IMG/VR virus record: IMGVR_UViG_3300028388_001804
Coordinates: 1 to 52,939 of that record
Length of the DNA stretch: 52,939 bases
Reading direction: 5' to 3' (one strand)
Source of the DNA: a virus
Positions 28,858 through 37,319 of the stretch are shown piece after piece. The translations under genes were made by a program, and so were the position numbers. The notes beneath the pieces were generated by a model. It was given only the letters and a program-made list of their open reading frames with translations, was not told the origin of the DNA and searched no databases. Position 1 is the stretch's first letter, and every line of letters begins with the position of its first letter.

Positions 28858-31401
28858 TTATTGATTTGTATACGTTAATATATTATTTAAATTATTGCCT
28901 GTCTGGGGTTGATTAAAAATAATTATATCTGAAATAGCAGTTGATTGAATCGAACTAAACATAGTATTTAATCCAAGATAATTACCTTCAATACTTTCTG
29001 GATTATGCGAAACTGGAGTTCCGCTGGCATCAAATAAAAGATTATTATATTCTTCTACCCAAAAAGTAGATTCTAAGCCTGCTAAAGTTGTGTTGTTGAG
29101 TGTTCCGTTTAATGGTTCTTCTGCTACAAGCACTCCTTTATCAAAAATTTTTATCCCTGAAAGACAGCCGTTAAAATTGTTGTTTAATTCTGATATACCG
29201 TTGATTGTCATTGTGCCAATTTGTGCGACACCTGAAAACAAGGTATGAACAATACCATCAACTGTTAGTGTTACAATATTTGATTCATCACGACTTAATT
29301 TAATCTTTCTTACTATACCAACGGTACCAGCAGATACAGAATTGTCAATTGAAGAAACTACTCTAACAAAATAAGAACCGTTCAAAATAGATATTTTTTT
29401 GTTCGATGTCCCATCTGGGGTATCGCCAGCAATAACATACTGACCTGTATTAAAGTTGTGTTTTACAAAAGCATGTATATCAAAAGCACCTGTTAAGTTT
29501 ATTGTAGAATTAAATGTTAAATAATGTGTACCATCAAAAGTACCTCCATGCACAAACTTTTTAAGAAATGCAGGTGTAGCTGTTGCTTTTAATTTAGACG
29601 GTGGGTAATTCCAATTACTTGCTGGATTGGTGTATGTTTCGTTTATTTTTATCGGAGCTATTAACTCTCTAACACCTGCTCCAAAAGTCATTCCTGTATA
29701 GCCATTCTGCGGATTGTAGACAGTTCCGTTGTTATCAATCTTAATTAACGCCATATCTTTTGGACGAGTCCCGAATAGATCATGAATCACGTCAAAAGTA
29801 ATTCCACTAAAATTAGGCGTGGTTATTGCGTATTCTTCTGTACTTCCGTCTTGAAATACATATGAGCAAGTTATTTCAGTTGTCCCTGTCCTTGTTAGTC
29901 TCTGACTTCTTAAATCTATTAAATTAGTAAATTTTGGTGATGCAAAACAGTTAGTCCCCTGGATGTATATACTGTGGACTCCGTTCGTACCTCTTATATA
30001 CACACCAGTATTACCTGCTGAATTTATCGCCCAACCAAGAACATGAAAATCGACAGACCTACAGTCAAAAACTATCTCAAAATAATCTCCAATATTTTCA
30101 AGCCAAGATTCAGAGTTATCTACTGTTATTTGGTCAGTTGTTCCGTCTACAAATTTAACTTTATTAAACCCATTCTTCAAAGCATAATGATAACTATCTT
30201 GTGTCTGACTCCAGAACGCATCTACATCACTTGTTGTAAGTGTTCCGTGATTATTATTTTCTGACACATCATAAATTATTAGACCCATCTTTTCTGTGAA
30301 AGTTAGGTTTGTACCGTCTGAAAGCACTAAATTCCAGCATGTTCCTGCTGTGAAATTAATATCATTTCCATTAATACTTGGGATAGATGTTCCTTCACTG
30401 CTTATTATTGTTATTCCTGTTAAATCTGTAAAAGATAACTTGTCATTAATACCGTCAAAGTTTCCACAAGGACTCTCTACAACATCTATATTATATTTAA
30501 CGCGTCCTGTGTACTGTAGGTCATTTCCAAGTACGTCTTTAGCTGTATCTAATTCATTTCTTGGAATTACTGTACCTAAATTTTCTGTATATCCAATATC
30601 ATTAGACCAGCTTTTAAGTACCCCTACATCTGTAGAATGGAAAACATTTATATCACCAGTTACTATAGAACCGTGATTGCCGTTGCCAGAACTGTCGAAT
30701 GAAATTATTCCTGACTCTTCTTCGCACTTTAAAAACGTACCATCACTTAAAAGTAAATCTTTAATTGTACCTGCAGTAAAATCTATTCTACCAGCAGATA
30801 TAGTTGGTGTAGAAGTTCCGTAGTATGATACAACTGTCTCTATTCCAGTTAAATGTGGAAATAATAAATGATCTATTACACCATCAAAATTGTAAACTCT
30901 TCCTAATTTTTGTGGTCTACTCTGACCTTCTTTAGCATCTACTATCTGACCATTAACAGTAGATGGTTGATTACCTTGCTCATTTAAATACCAAGCAACT
31001 AAAGAAGGAATACTAAAAAGTACACTTTGATTTTGAAATCTGCGCCATTCAGTTCCATTATAATATTGCAATTCAGAAGAGTCTGTGTTATATATAGTTG
31101 TACCTTCTTCAGGAGTTAAAGCATCTCTTTCTAAATCAGTAAGTCTTTGGTGTTTATCGTCAGATAAAGCCTGTATAGCAGAAGATGTAGTAGTATACAC
31201 TGAGTTTCCTATGGAAATGGGGCTTATAGTCGAATTTTCAGCTGACCAGTAACCTCGTGATAATCCTTCTTCTAAAACATCATATAAATTAATAATTTCT
31301 GGAGTTCCGCCATTTCTGTTTAATGTTGAACTTCTTTTAAGATCATTTTTTAATATGCCATACGGCAACATTAATTTTTTTATGTTATTTTTATTTGACA
31401 T
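28858..31401 (-). CDS. Fibre/adhesin with internal repeats and LamG-like domains
   Basis: 847 residues. The N-terminal anchor (about 11-55) is shared with the 413-residue fibre. An EEGTTIYNTDSSELQYYNGT module lies at about 99-118. Two internal repeats follow at about 171-275 and 314-415; each begins NFDG..D.L.F and contains TAGT....L.LSDGT and NNHG or GNHG. Later (about 640 on) GGTFDGTHYLTFNSTINLTG followed by FDIHAFVKHN looks like a concanavalin/laminin-G jelly roll, a carbohydrate-binding fold. The gene follows a strong terminator, so it probably has its own promoter or depends on read-through. Receptor binding is inferred. Confidence 0.62.
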   Translation of the reverse strand: MSNKNNIKKLMLPYGILKNDLKRSSTLNRNGGTPEIINLYDVLEEGLSRGYWSAENSTISPISIGNSVYTTTSSAIQALSDDKHQRLTDLERDALTPEEGTTIYNTDSSELQYYNGTEWRRFQNQSVLFSIPSLVAWYLNEQGNQPSTVNGQIVDAKEGQSRPQKLGRVYNFDGVIDHLLFPHLTGIETVVSYYGTSTPTISAGRIDFTAGTIKDLLLSDGTFLKCEEESGIISFDSSGNGNHGSIVTGDINVFHSTDVGVLKSWSNDIGYTENLGTVIPRNELDTAKDVLGNDLQYTGRVKYNIDVVESPCGNFDGINDKLSFTDLTGITIISSEGTSIPSINGNDINFTAGTCWNLVLSDGTNLTFTEKMGLIIYDVSENNNHGTLTTSDVDAFWSQTQDSYHYALKNGFNKVKFVDGTTDQITVDNSESWLENIGDYFEIVFDCRSVDFHVLGWAINSAGNTGVYIRGTNGVHSIYIQGTNCFASPKFTNLIDLRSQRLTRTGTTEITCSYVFQDGSTEEYAITTPNFSGITFDVIHDLFGTRPKDMALIKIDNNGTVYNPQNGYTGMTFGAGVRELIAPIKINETYTNPASNWNYPPSKLKATATPAFLKKFVHGGTFDGTHYLTFNSTINLTGAFDIHAFVKHNFNTGQYVIAGDTPDGTSNKKISILNGSYFVRVVSSIDNSVSAGTVGIVRKIKLSRDESNIVTLTVDGIVHTLFSGVAQIGTMTINGISELNNNFNGCLSGIKIFDKGVLVAEEPLNGTLNNTTLAGLESTFWVEEYNNLLFDASGTPVSHNPESIEGNYLGLNTMFSSIQSTAISDIIIFNQPQTGNNLNNILTYTNQ
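30157..30462 (-). repeat. Second internal protein repeat of the 847-residue fibre
   Basis: It encodes about residues 314-415 and aligns with residues 171-275, encoded at 30577-30891. Shared features are NFDG at the start, GTS.P.I.....I.FTAGT, LLSDGT or VLSDGT, and NHG. The repeats have diverged at DNA level, so this is an old domain duplication. Confidence 0.6.
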
Positions 31402-31410
31402 AGTTATATA

Positions 31411-31455
31411 TTAAAAAAGCTGATAACCTTCTTTCTAAAAGATTATCAGCTTTGT
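31411..31455 (-). terminator. Rho-independent terminator after the 453-residue head gene
   Basis: On the minus strand an 11-bp perfect stem (AAAGCTGATAA at 31453-31443 with TTATCAGCTTT at 31426-31416) closes a 16-nt loop, and the stem runs into TTTTTTAA. It starts 8 nt after the stop of the preceding gene. It is the only strong classical terminator I found in the late arm and separates the head genes from the fibre genes. Confidence 0.85.
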
Positions 31456-31460
31456 GTTTA

Positions 31461-32822
31461 TTATGCAAATGGAGCAGCTTGAGTCGCTACTCCGTTATAC
31501 TCAATATTATTTGTATTACTAGACGCTAACCACGGAGCTAACGCTGTGTTTAGATTAGAAACAGTAGTTGAAGCTGTCGTTGTATAGGTAATTGGTGTAG
31601 CTACATCTGTAACTGCTACAGTACAAGGTAATAAGATTATACAAGTTTTATTATGTAAATCTTTACCTGACATGTGGTCTACCCAATCAAAATAATCCAC
31701 TCTCGTTTGAGTGTACATTACATCTTCTTTAATATAAACTTTAGATAAAGGATAGTATTCATTTCTAGGTACAACTTGCATATCACCTACATTTAAAGCT
31801 GCACGCATATTGTAATCTATAAGTAAATTAGATCCTAAACCTTTTGTTTCTTTAGGAAACACTATTTCTTGAGATTTAACTGAATCAATTAAAAACTGAT
31901 CTGATAAATTAACATTCAATCGCGTTTTGACATTTAAAATATCATCATAAGCTATAGCTTTAGGTGAATCTAAACCTATCAATATAAAAGCATCGCAGTT
32001 ATCAGCAGCTCCTGCAGTAGTTGGATTCACATGAACCAATTCAGTAGTTGTTGCTATTGAACTTGAGTTTGCAATTAACTCTTGTAATGTTGCAATGTCT
32101 TCATTTTGAAAAGTATAGTTATATGTAGTACCATCTAAAGTTAAAAATGGAAGACTATCTCCAGTAGATATTGTACCTAAGTCTACGCCACCAGCAGCAC
32201 CACCAGCTAATTTCAAACCAAGAACAACAAAATTCTCATTTCCTTTTGTAAAGATTGAATGAGCATTTACCTTTGCAACTAAGTTTTGAACCATGTGGTC
32301 TAATGGACTTGTAGTAGATAAGCTCGTATAATCTAAAGTTGTATATGAATAATACTCAATATTTCTATTGTATCCAAAATGTCTTTCATTCTTTGATGAA
32401 ATTTGATCTATATAAAGACCGTATAAAGTTCCATCTTCTACACTAGCAGATGGTACAACCAACTGTACTGATTTAGTTCCTAAACTTGGTTTATAAGTTG
32501 AAATACTTCTAATATTAGAGGTATTTAATTCTTGAGATTGAACATGTGTTTTATGTCCATATTCAAAACCATTGTCAGCTAAAGAGATGTTGCTAGATGC
32601 AGGAGTACCTTGAACAAATTTAAATCTGCTCACCCCAGCTGCATTCATATCTCCAGTAATAGTTTGTTTAGTAGTTAAATCTACTATACCAAGCTGGTCA
32701 TTTGAAATGTTCATACTTGTACCAGTACCGAACAGTTTATTTCCTGTCGTTGCTAAAGCTAAGTTTGAATTAGATACTAGAAACGTAGGAGTATTGAGTT
32801 TATTAGCTCTTTTAAAATTCAT
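31461..32822 (-). CDS. Abundant-type structural protein, 453 residues
   Basis: A soluble beta-rich protein with Thr/Ser/Ala-rich termini (C-terminus NNIEYNGVATQAAPFA) and no catalytic motif. It is the last gene of the packaging-head block and is followed at once by a strong hairpin terminator, an arrangement typical for a highly expressed virion component. Position downstream of the MCP suggests a head decoration, head fibre or tail sheath-like protein; I cannot choose between these from sequence alone. Confidence 0.55.
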   Translation of the reverse strand: MNFKRANKLNTPTFLVSNSNLALATTGNKLFGTGTSMNISNDQLGIVDLTTKQTITGDMNAAGVSRFKFVQGTPASSNISLADNGFEYGHKTHVQSQELNTSNIRSISTYKPSLGTKSVQLVVPSASVEDGTLYGLYIDQISSKNERHFGYNRNIEYYSYTTLDYTSLSTTSPLDHMVQNLVAKVNAHSIFTKGNENFVVLGLKLAGGAAGGVDLGTISTGDSLPFLTLDGTTYNYTFQNEDIATLQELIANSSSIATTTELVHVNPTTAGAADNCDAFILIGLDSPKAIAYDDILNVKTRLNVNLSDQFLIDSVKSQEIVFPKETKGLGSNLLIDYNMRAALNVGDMQVVPRNEYYPLSKVYIKEDVMYTQTRVDYFDWVDHMSGKDLHNKTCIILLPCTVAVTDVATPITYTTTASTTVSNLNTALAPWLASSNTNNIEYNGVATQAAPFA

Positions 32823-32827
32823 TGTAT

Positions 32828-33565
32828 TTATAATGTTTTCATTATACTATCTTGTGAGCTTTGTACTTGAAATGTATCGTAAGTAATTTTAGATACTATT
32901 TCAATGGCAAAATCAAGTAAAAGATTATGGTATCCTTCATGTAGCTCACATTGTACGGGAGGATCAGTTGCTTGATAGCCAGATTGAGATGTGTTAAATT
33001 CAACGCTATTATATCCGCTATATGTAAAATTAGGAGTATTATAATTTCCAAAAAACATTTTAACAGGTTGTCTTAAATATGTAATAGTAAAACTGTTGAA
33101 CGTAACTCCTGCAGGAATGAAAAATTCAATTGAATTGTTGTAAAATACTGCTAAAGCTCTTTTCCATTGTTTAGATGGGGCTTTAAAAGAATCCTTTTTA
33201 AACATTTCAATATCATCATGCTGTACAACAGTTACGTTAAATTCTCCGCAATTCGAATGTAGTTTTATATTCGCATAATGTAGATACAAGTGCGATAAAT
33301 CCATTAAATTGAAAATATTCGAAGGAGGATAAGAAATAGTTTCTTTTACAGTAAATGTAGAAAGAATATCTCTATTTTGTTGGTCTATCTCATATCCTTG
33401 TTCTATTCTGGTATTTGGCATTCCTTTGTAAGCTAACGTTATTAACCTATTAAGTGCGTTATTCAGAATAGAATCTTTTTCCAACGGAGTAAGTTGTATT
33501 TTACTATTTGTATTTAATTTATTATAGCGAAAGTCTAACTCCCAATGAAGTTCTGCAATAGTCAT
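32828..33565 (-). CDS. Connector/ring-type structural protein
   Basis: 245 residues. The N-terminal helical part (TIAELHWELDFRYNKLNTNS, then LTPLEKDSILNNALNRLI) is followed by beta strands and a C-terminal helix (EGYHNLLLDFAIEIVSKITY). This alpha-beta-alpha layout is that of head-tail joining proteins, and crAss-like phages have a conserved gene of this size shortly after the MCP. It is separated by only 2 nt from the upstream gene. Role assigned by order and layout. Confidence 0.5.
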   Translation of the reverse strand: MTIAELHWELDFRYNKLNTNSKIQLTPLEKDSILNNALNRLITLAYKGMPNTRIEQGYEIDQQNRDILSTFTVKETISYPPSNIFNLMDLSHLYLHYANIKLHSNCGEFNVTVVQHDDIEMFKKDSFKAPSKQWKRALAVFYNNSIEFFIPAGVTFNSFTITYLRQPVKMFFGNYNTPNFTYSGYNSVEFNTSQSGYQATDPPVQCELHEGYHNLLLDFAIEIVSKITYDTFQVQSSQDSIMKTL

Positions 33566-33567
33566 TG

Positions 33568-34731
33568 TTAATCAACTTTTGCCCCTTTTCTTTTCAGTTC
33601 TTCTTCTAAATCTTTATAGATATTAGACAAATCTGAAGCAGGGTCATATATTTTATATTGCTCTAAGAAAAATGCTATGACTTTTGATTTGTTTGTACCT
33701 AACTTGTGTAAATTAGGTTGATCGTATTTAGCGTGCCAGATAAAATACCCATCAACAGGAGTAATCACTTTATAATTCAGTGCTTGTTGAAATATAAAAT
33801 GAACATGAAATAAAGCTCTAGTTTTAGAACTTTTTGCCATTTTATAAACATCTAAAAACTTCTTTATATTGTGAGGTTTACTTCGCGCATCTGTTGTATG
33901 TAAATAATCGTTTAATCTTTCTTTAACAGTATCAGAAGACACTTCACCTATAACTAAAGGTCTGCCGTTTTTCCAAGTTAGTAATGAAGCAACTTGAAAT
34001 ATAACTGAATCTGATTGTTTTGTAAGAAGATGTACTAATTCACTAATAGCTAAGTTAAATTGATTTACTTTAGCTAATTTTTCAGCTCTTTCTTCGTTTT
34101 CTTCTGAAATATAAAAGATATGATAGGCTGAATTTTGCTCTTCTTTACTCTTAGCAATTAAAGGATGTATTTTAATTAATTCTAAAGCAAGATCATTTTT
34201 TGGTGTTCCTGACTGTATTCTAATTACGTCATCGTATAAAAAGTATTTAAACGACTGTAAATATGAAGGAGTGCTTGACTTGACCAAATCTCTCATATCT
34301 TGATTTTTAGGAATATTAAAAATAGTATATCCAGATAAATGAGAAGTATAAAAATCTTTAGGACGTTTATGTTCTATTTCATAATACACTTGTTTTGTAA
34401 TTTCATCTGCTTCTACGATGTGTTCTAAATCTCCATTTGACCAAGATGAATCAAGGGCATAAGCATTTTTTATTTCTTGAGCATTTCTTCCTTTAAAAGG
34501 ATTTGACATAAGTTCATCTAATCCTGTTATAAGTTTATTATTAGAGTGATCTATTGGAAACATTATAACTTCAGATGTTTTAACTTTGCCATAAGCTTTA
34601 GTAGCTTTGAATGGATTAGATGCCACTGTTTCACCAGTGGCATTCTTTATTGTCCATGTTAAATTATGATAACCGTGTACTGTTGTTCTTTCTACAGGAC
34701 GTAAGAATACTGTTCTTGTTCTTTTTTTCAT
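33568..34731 (-). CDS. Conserved head-module protein downstream of MCP
   Basis: 387 residues, basic N-terminus (MKKRTRTVFLRPVERTTVHG). The N-terminal third is beta, and the rest is helical and charged with a Lys-rich end (KRKGAKVD). No enzyme motif is seen. It lies 18 nt after the MCP stop and is probably an auxiliary capsid or head-completion protein. Assignment rests on context. Confidence 0.45.
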   Translation of the reverse strand: MKKRTRTVFLRPVERTTVHGYHNLTWTIKNATGETVASNPFKATKAYGKVKTSEVIMFPIDHSNNKLITGLDELMSNPFKGRNAQEIKNAYALDSSWSNGDLEHIVEADEITKQVYYEIEHKRPKDFYTSHLSGYTIFNIPKNQDMRDLVKSSTPSYLQSFKYFLYDDVIRIQSGTPKNDLALELIKIHPLIAKSKEEQNSAYHIFYISEENEERAEKLAKVNQFNLAISELVHLLTKQSDSVIFQVASLLTWKNGRPLVIGEVSSDTVKERLNDYLHTTDARSKPHNIKKFLDVYKMAKSSKTRALFHVHFIFQQALNYKVITPVDGYFIWHAKYDQPNLHKLGTNKSKVIAFFLEQYKIYDPASDLSNIYKDLEEELKRKGAKVD

Positions 34732-34749
34732 TAAAATTTAATTTGAAAT

Positions 34750-36336
34750 TTAATCAAATTGAATACGACCGATTCTAGATACATCAAAAATACCTAAAGA
34801 TCCGTCTAAAGTGCGGTAGAATGATGCGTCTTTATTTAAAGAATAAGCATTACTTCCGTCTTTAATTGCTCCTGTATATGGATCATATACGTTAGAAACT
34901 GTGAAGTATTCTTCTACGCCATGTTCTCTAACCATAACCATATTATCTTTGCGACTTGCATTTGCAGGAGCTTGTTTAGTATGTCCAAAATCATAAATGT
35001 CATAACAATATGATTCTTTAGTATTTGATGTTCCTGGAGCCAATGTTCTATATAACTGAGGATCATCTTTTGTAGGATCGTATACTAATTCTACTGTAAT
35101 ACCATTAGGGGCGAGCCACTTTGTAAACTGAGATCCGTACTCTAATTCGTGTTTATGGAATCCACTTCCTCCATCTTTACGTTCACGAATAAAATGCGTG
35201 TCCATTACAGTATGAATCTTAGCTTCTTCACCTAAGAGTCTTTGCATATAAGCAATACCTCCTGTACCTGATACAAGTTTAATATGTCTTTCACTAAATG
35301 GAGTTCTAGTAATAAACTTGTTCATAAGATACTGATATATCTCATCCAAAGTTACACTACCGTTATGGCGTAATACAGACGAGTCTTTGACCATCTCTTC
35401 CCATCCCGGAGCTGTTCTTTGTTTTTTATTAGTATCTACATCATAAGTACTTTCATTCCTACCAAACTGCATTAAATTCTCTCTGTCCATTTGAACTTTC
35501 TCTTCAAGACGAGCTTCTAAAGCAGTTATAAATGTGTTAGCTTTAATTTCTTTACCAGTACCATTACGGTATGTTGTCTGCCAAACGTGTCCTATGCCGA
35601 TAGATTTATCCGAATCATAGTTTTCTGGAAGAGATCTTCTTTCTTGTCTACATCCAATTTCAGTTCTAATCATTTTATCAGTTACAGTTGCTTTTCTAGC
35701 TACAACTCCAATATGAGATTGAAGCTTATGCACATCGCTGAACTGTTGACCTCCAAACTTTTTGTTCGATTCATCAGGTACTGCTGTAGCTAAGTCAATA
35801 GCTTTTCTACCCGGTTGCAGGTATTCTGCAGGAATCCAATCGTTAGGATTAGATGATTGAATAACACCTCTGTATTTATATACATTTTCAGACAATTTAA
35901 CTGGATCTCCTATAATTCTAATGCCCGGTAAATTGTCTGCTTCAGTTTTAATAATTACAGGTTCGTGTAACCAACCTTTGTCAAGAGTAAATTCAAACTC
36001 TTCCCCACCTTTTCCTACTTGGTCAGATGCTCCTACAAGTAGATCACAAAAAGTAAATTCTACTCTAGGTGAAGCAACTAATTTCCAAGAGTAATGAGAA
36101 ATACCCCCTGGAAGCCAATAAACTCTGTTTTCTGCAGCAGTAAGATAAGTGAATTTTTTATTCATAAGATGTCCCCCTAAATCTGAAGAGAACATATTTG
36201 TAGAAACCACGCCAAAATCATAAGCTTGGTATTTTCTAAACATTCTATTGTAAGTAAGTGCATCAAAATAAGTACCACCGAAAGATGTTCTTTCTACTGT
36301 GGTAACTGCACTTCTACGAGATAATGGTGATGTCAT
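34750..36336 (-). CDS. Major capsid protein (HK97 fold, crAss-like)
   Basis: 528 residues, the size of crAss-like MCPs. It is encoded directly after the portal and an acidic scaffold-like protein, and its sequence is highly soluble and balanced in composition (VERTSFGGTYFDALTYNRMF near the N-terminus; FYRTLDGSLGIFDVSRIGRI at the C-terminus). HK97-fold capsid proteins keep little primary sequence, so the call relies on the conserved order terL-portal-scaffold-MCP, on length and on general resemblance to crAss-like MCPs. The start codon overlaps the stop of the scaffold-like gene by one base (TAATG). Confidence 0.78.
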   Translation of the reverse strand: MTSPLSRRSAVTTVERTSFGGTYFDALTYNRMFRKYQAYDFGVVSTNMFSSDLGGHLMNKKFTYLTAAENRVYWLPGGISHYSWKLVASPRVEFTFCDLLVGASDQVGKGGEEFEFTLDKGWLHEPVIIKTEADNLPGIRIIGDPVKLSENVYKYRGVIQSSNPNDWIPAEYLQPGRKAIDLATAVPDESNKKFGGQQFSDVHKLQSHIGVVARKATVTDKMIRTEIGCRQERRSLPENYDSDKSIGIGHVWQTTYRNGTGKEIKANTFITALEARLEEKVQMDRENLMQFGRNESTYDVDTNKKQRTAPGWEEMVKDSSVLRHNGSVTLDEIYQYLMNKFITRTPFSERHIKLVSGTGGIAYMQRLLGEEAKIHTVMDTHFIRERKDGGSGFHKHELEYGSQFTKWLAPNGITVELVYDPTKDDPQLYRTLAPGTSNTKESYCYDIYDFGHTKQAPANASRKDNMVMVREHGVEEYFTVSNVYDPYTGAIKDGSNAYSLNKDASFYRTLDGSLGIFDVSRIGRIQFD

Positions 36337-37319
36337 TAACTAAGTATTTTAAAACTTGCTGGCTTTAAGCCGTTATTTTGCATGTTAAGTTGTTGCTGGA
36401 ATCCTCCGGCAACAGAGTTACTCTTAAATTTATCAGAGTAAAAATTTCTCAGTAAATTAGAATTATTGGTATTATTTTGACTAGAATTAGGTTCTATATA
36501 CTTACCATCTTTTATCCTAGAGCCAAATCTTAGAAAGTGTACAAATAACTCAGGACTACTTTGAATTGTATCCATGAGTTCTTGTAATTTATTTCCTGTA
36601 AATTGACTTAATAATTCTGATTTAACACGAGGGCTAAATTCTTTATTATTATTAACAAGTTCAATAACCTTAGAGCTAAAAGTTCTAGCCTCGGTTTCAG
36701 CTCTTTCTTTATTCAGTCGTTGGTTATTTAACTCTTCTTGTTCTTTTGCTTTTTTTTCTAAAAGCAAGGCTTCTTTTCTTTTTGAAGCTTTATCTATTAA
36801 TCTGTTTGAAGATTCTAAACTATCTAATAATGTATTAATTTCTTCGTCTGTAGCATCAGGAAGAAGATTTTTATAGTCATTTTCTAAAAAAGATCTTGCT
36901 GAATCAGCGTTAGAAACATCTACAGATTCTACTGACACTTTTTCTCGGACATTAGAAAAGAAATTACTTAGTTCTTCTAATGTAGCATTTTCTGACAAGC
37001 TTGCAGCATACTCAAATAAACTTTTAGCTACTGGAGGTAAAGATTCAACAACTTTATTCCTATAATACTCAGGAAGCTTATTTAAAGCTTCATCTAAAGT
37101 TTCTAACTTGCCATCAAAGTTTTCAATTGCAGGTATTGCATTTTTTTCTAAAAGTACATTATAAATACCCGTAGCCATATCAGGAGCATCTTGCGATGTT
37201 GTTGTAGTAGGCTGTTCACTTAAATCTTGTTCAAGTTCTTTAAACAAATCATCTGATAATGTTATTCCTTGGACCTCCTTATTTTCTTCTGATGTAGGAG
37301 TGTTATTATTGTTTTCCAT
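36336..37319 (-). CDS. Scaffold-like acidic coiled-coil protein
   Basis: 327 residues. The N-terminal half is very acidic (SDDLFKELEQDLSEQPTTTT; DATDEEINTLLDSLESSNRL). A long Lys/Glu coiled coil follows at about 175-210 (KRKEALLLEKKAKEQEELNN) and the tail is Asn/Gln-rich. Composition and position between portal and MCP are those of capsid scaffolds, which template head assembly and then leave. No protease motif is seen. It overlaps the portal gene by 14 nt. Confidence 0.6.
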   Translation of the reverse strand: MENNNNTPTSEENKEVQGITLSDDLFKELEQDLSEQPTTTTSQDAPDMATGIYNVLLEKNAIPAIENFDGKLETLDEALNKLPEYYRNKVVESLPPVAKSLFEYAASLSENATLEELSNFFSNVREKVSVESVDVSNADSARSFLENDYKNLLPDATDEEINTLLDSLESSNRLIDKASKRKEALLLEKKAKEQEELNNQRLNKERAETEARTFSSKVIELVNNNKEFSPRVKSELLSQFTGNKLQELMDTIQSSPELFVHFLRFGSRIKDGKYIEPNSSQNNTNNSNLLRNFYSDKFKSNSVAGGFQQQLNMQNNGLKPASFKILS

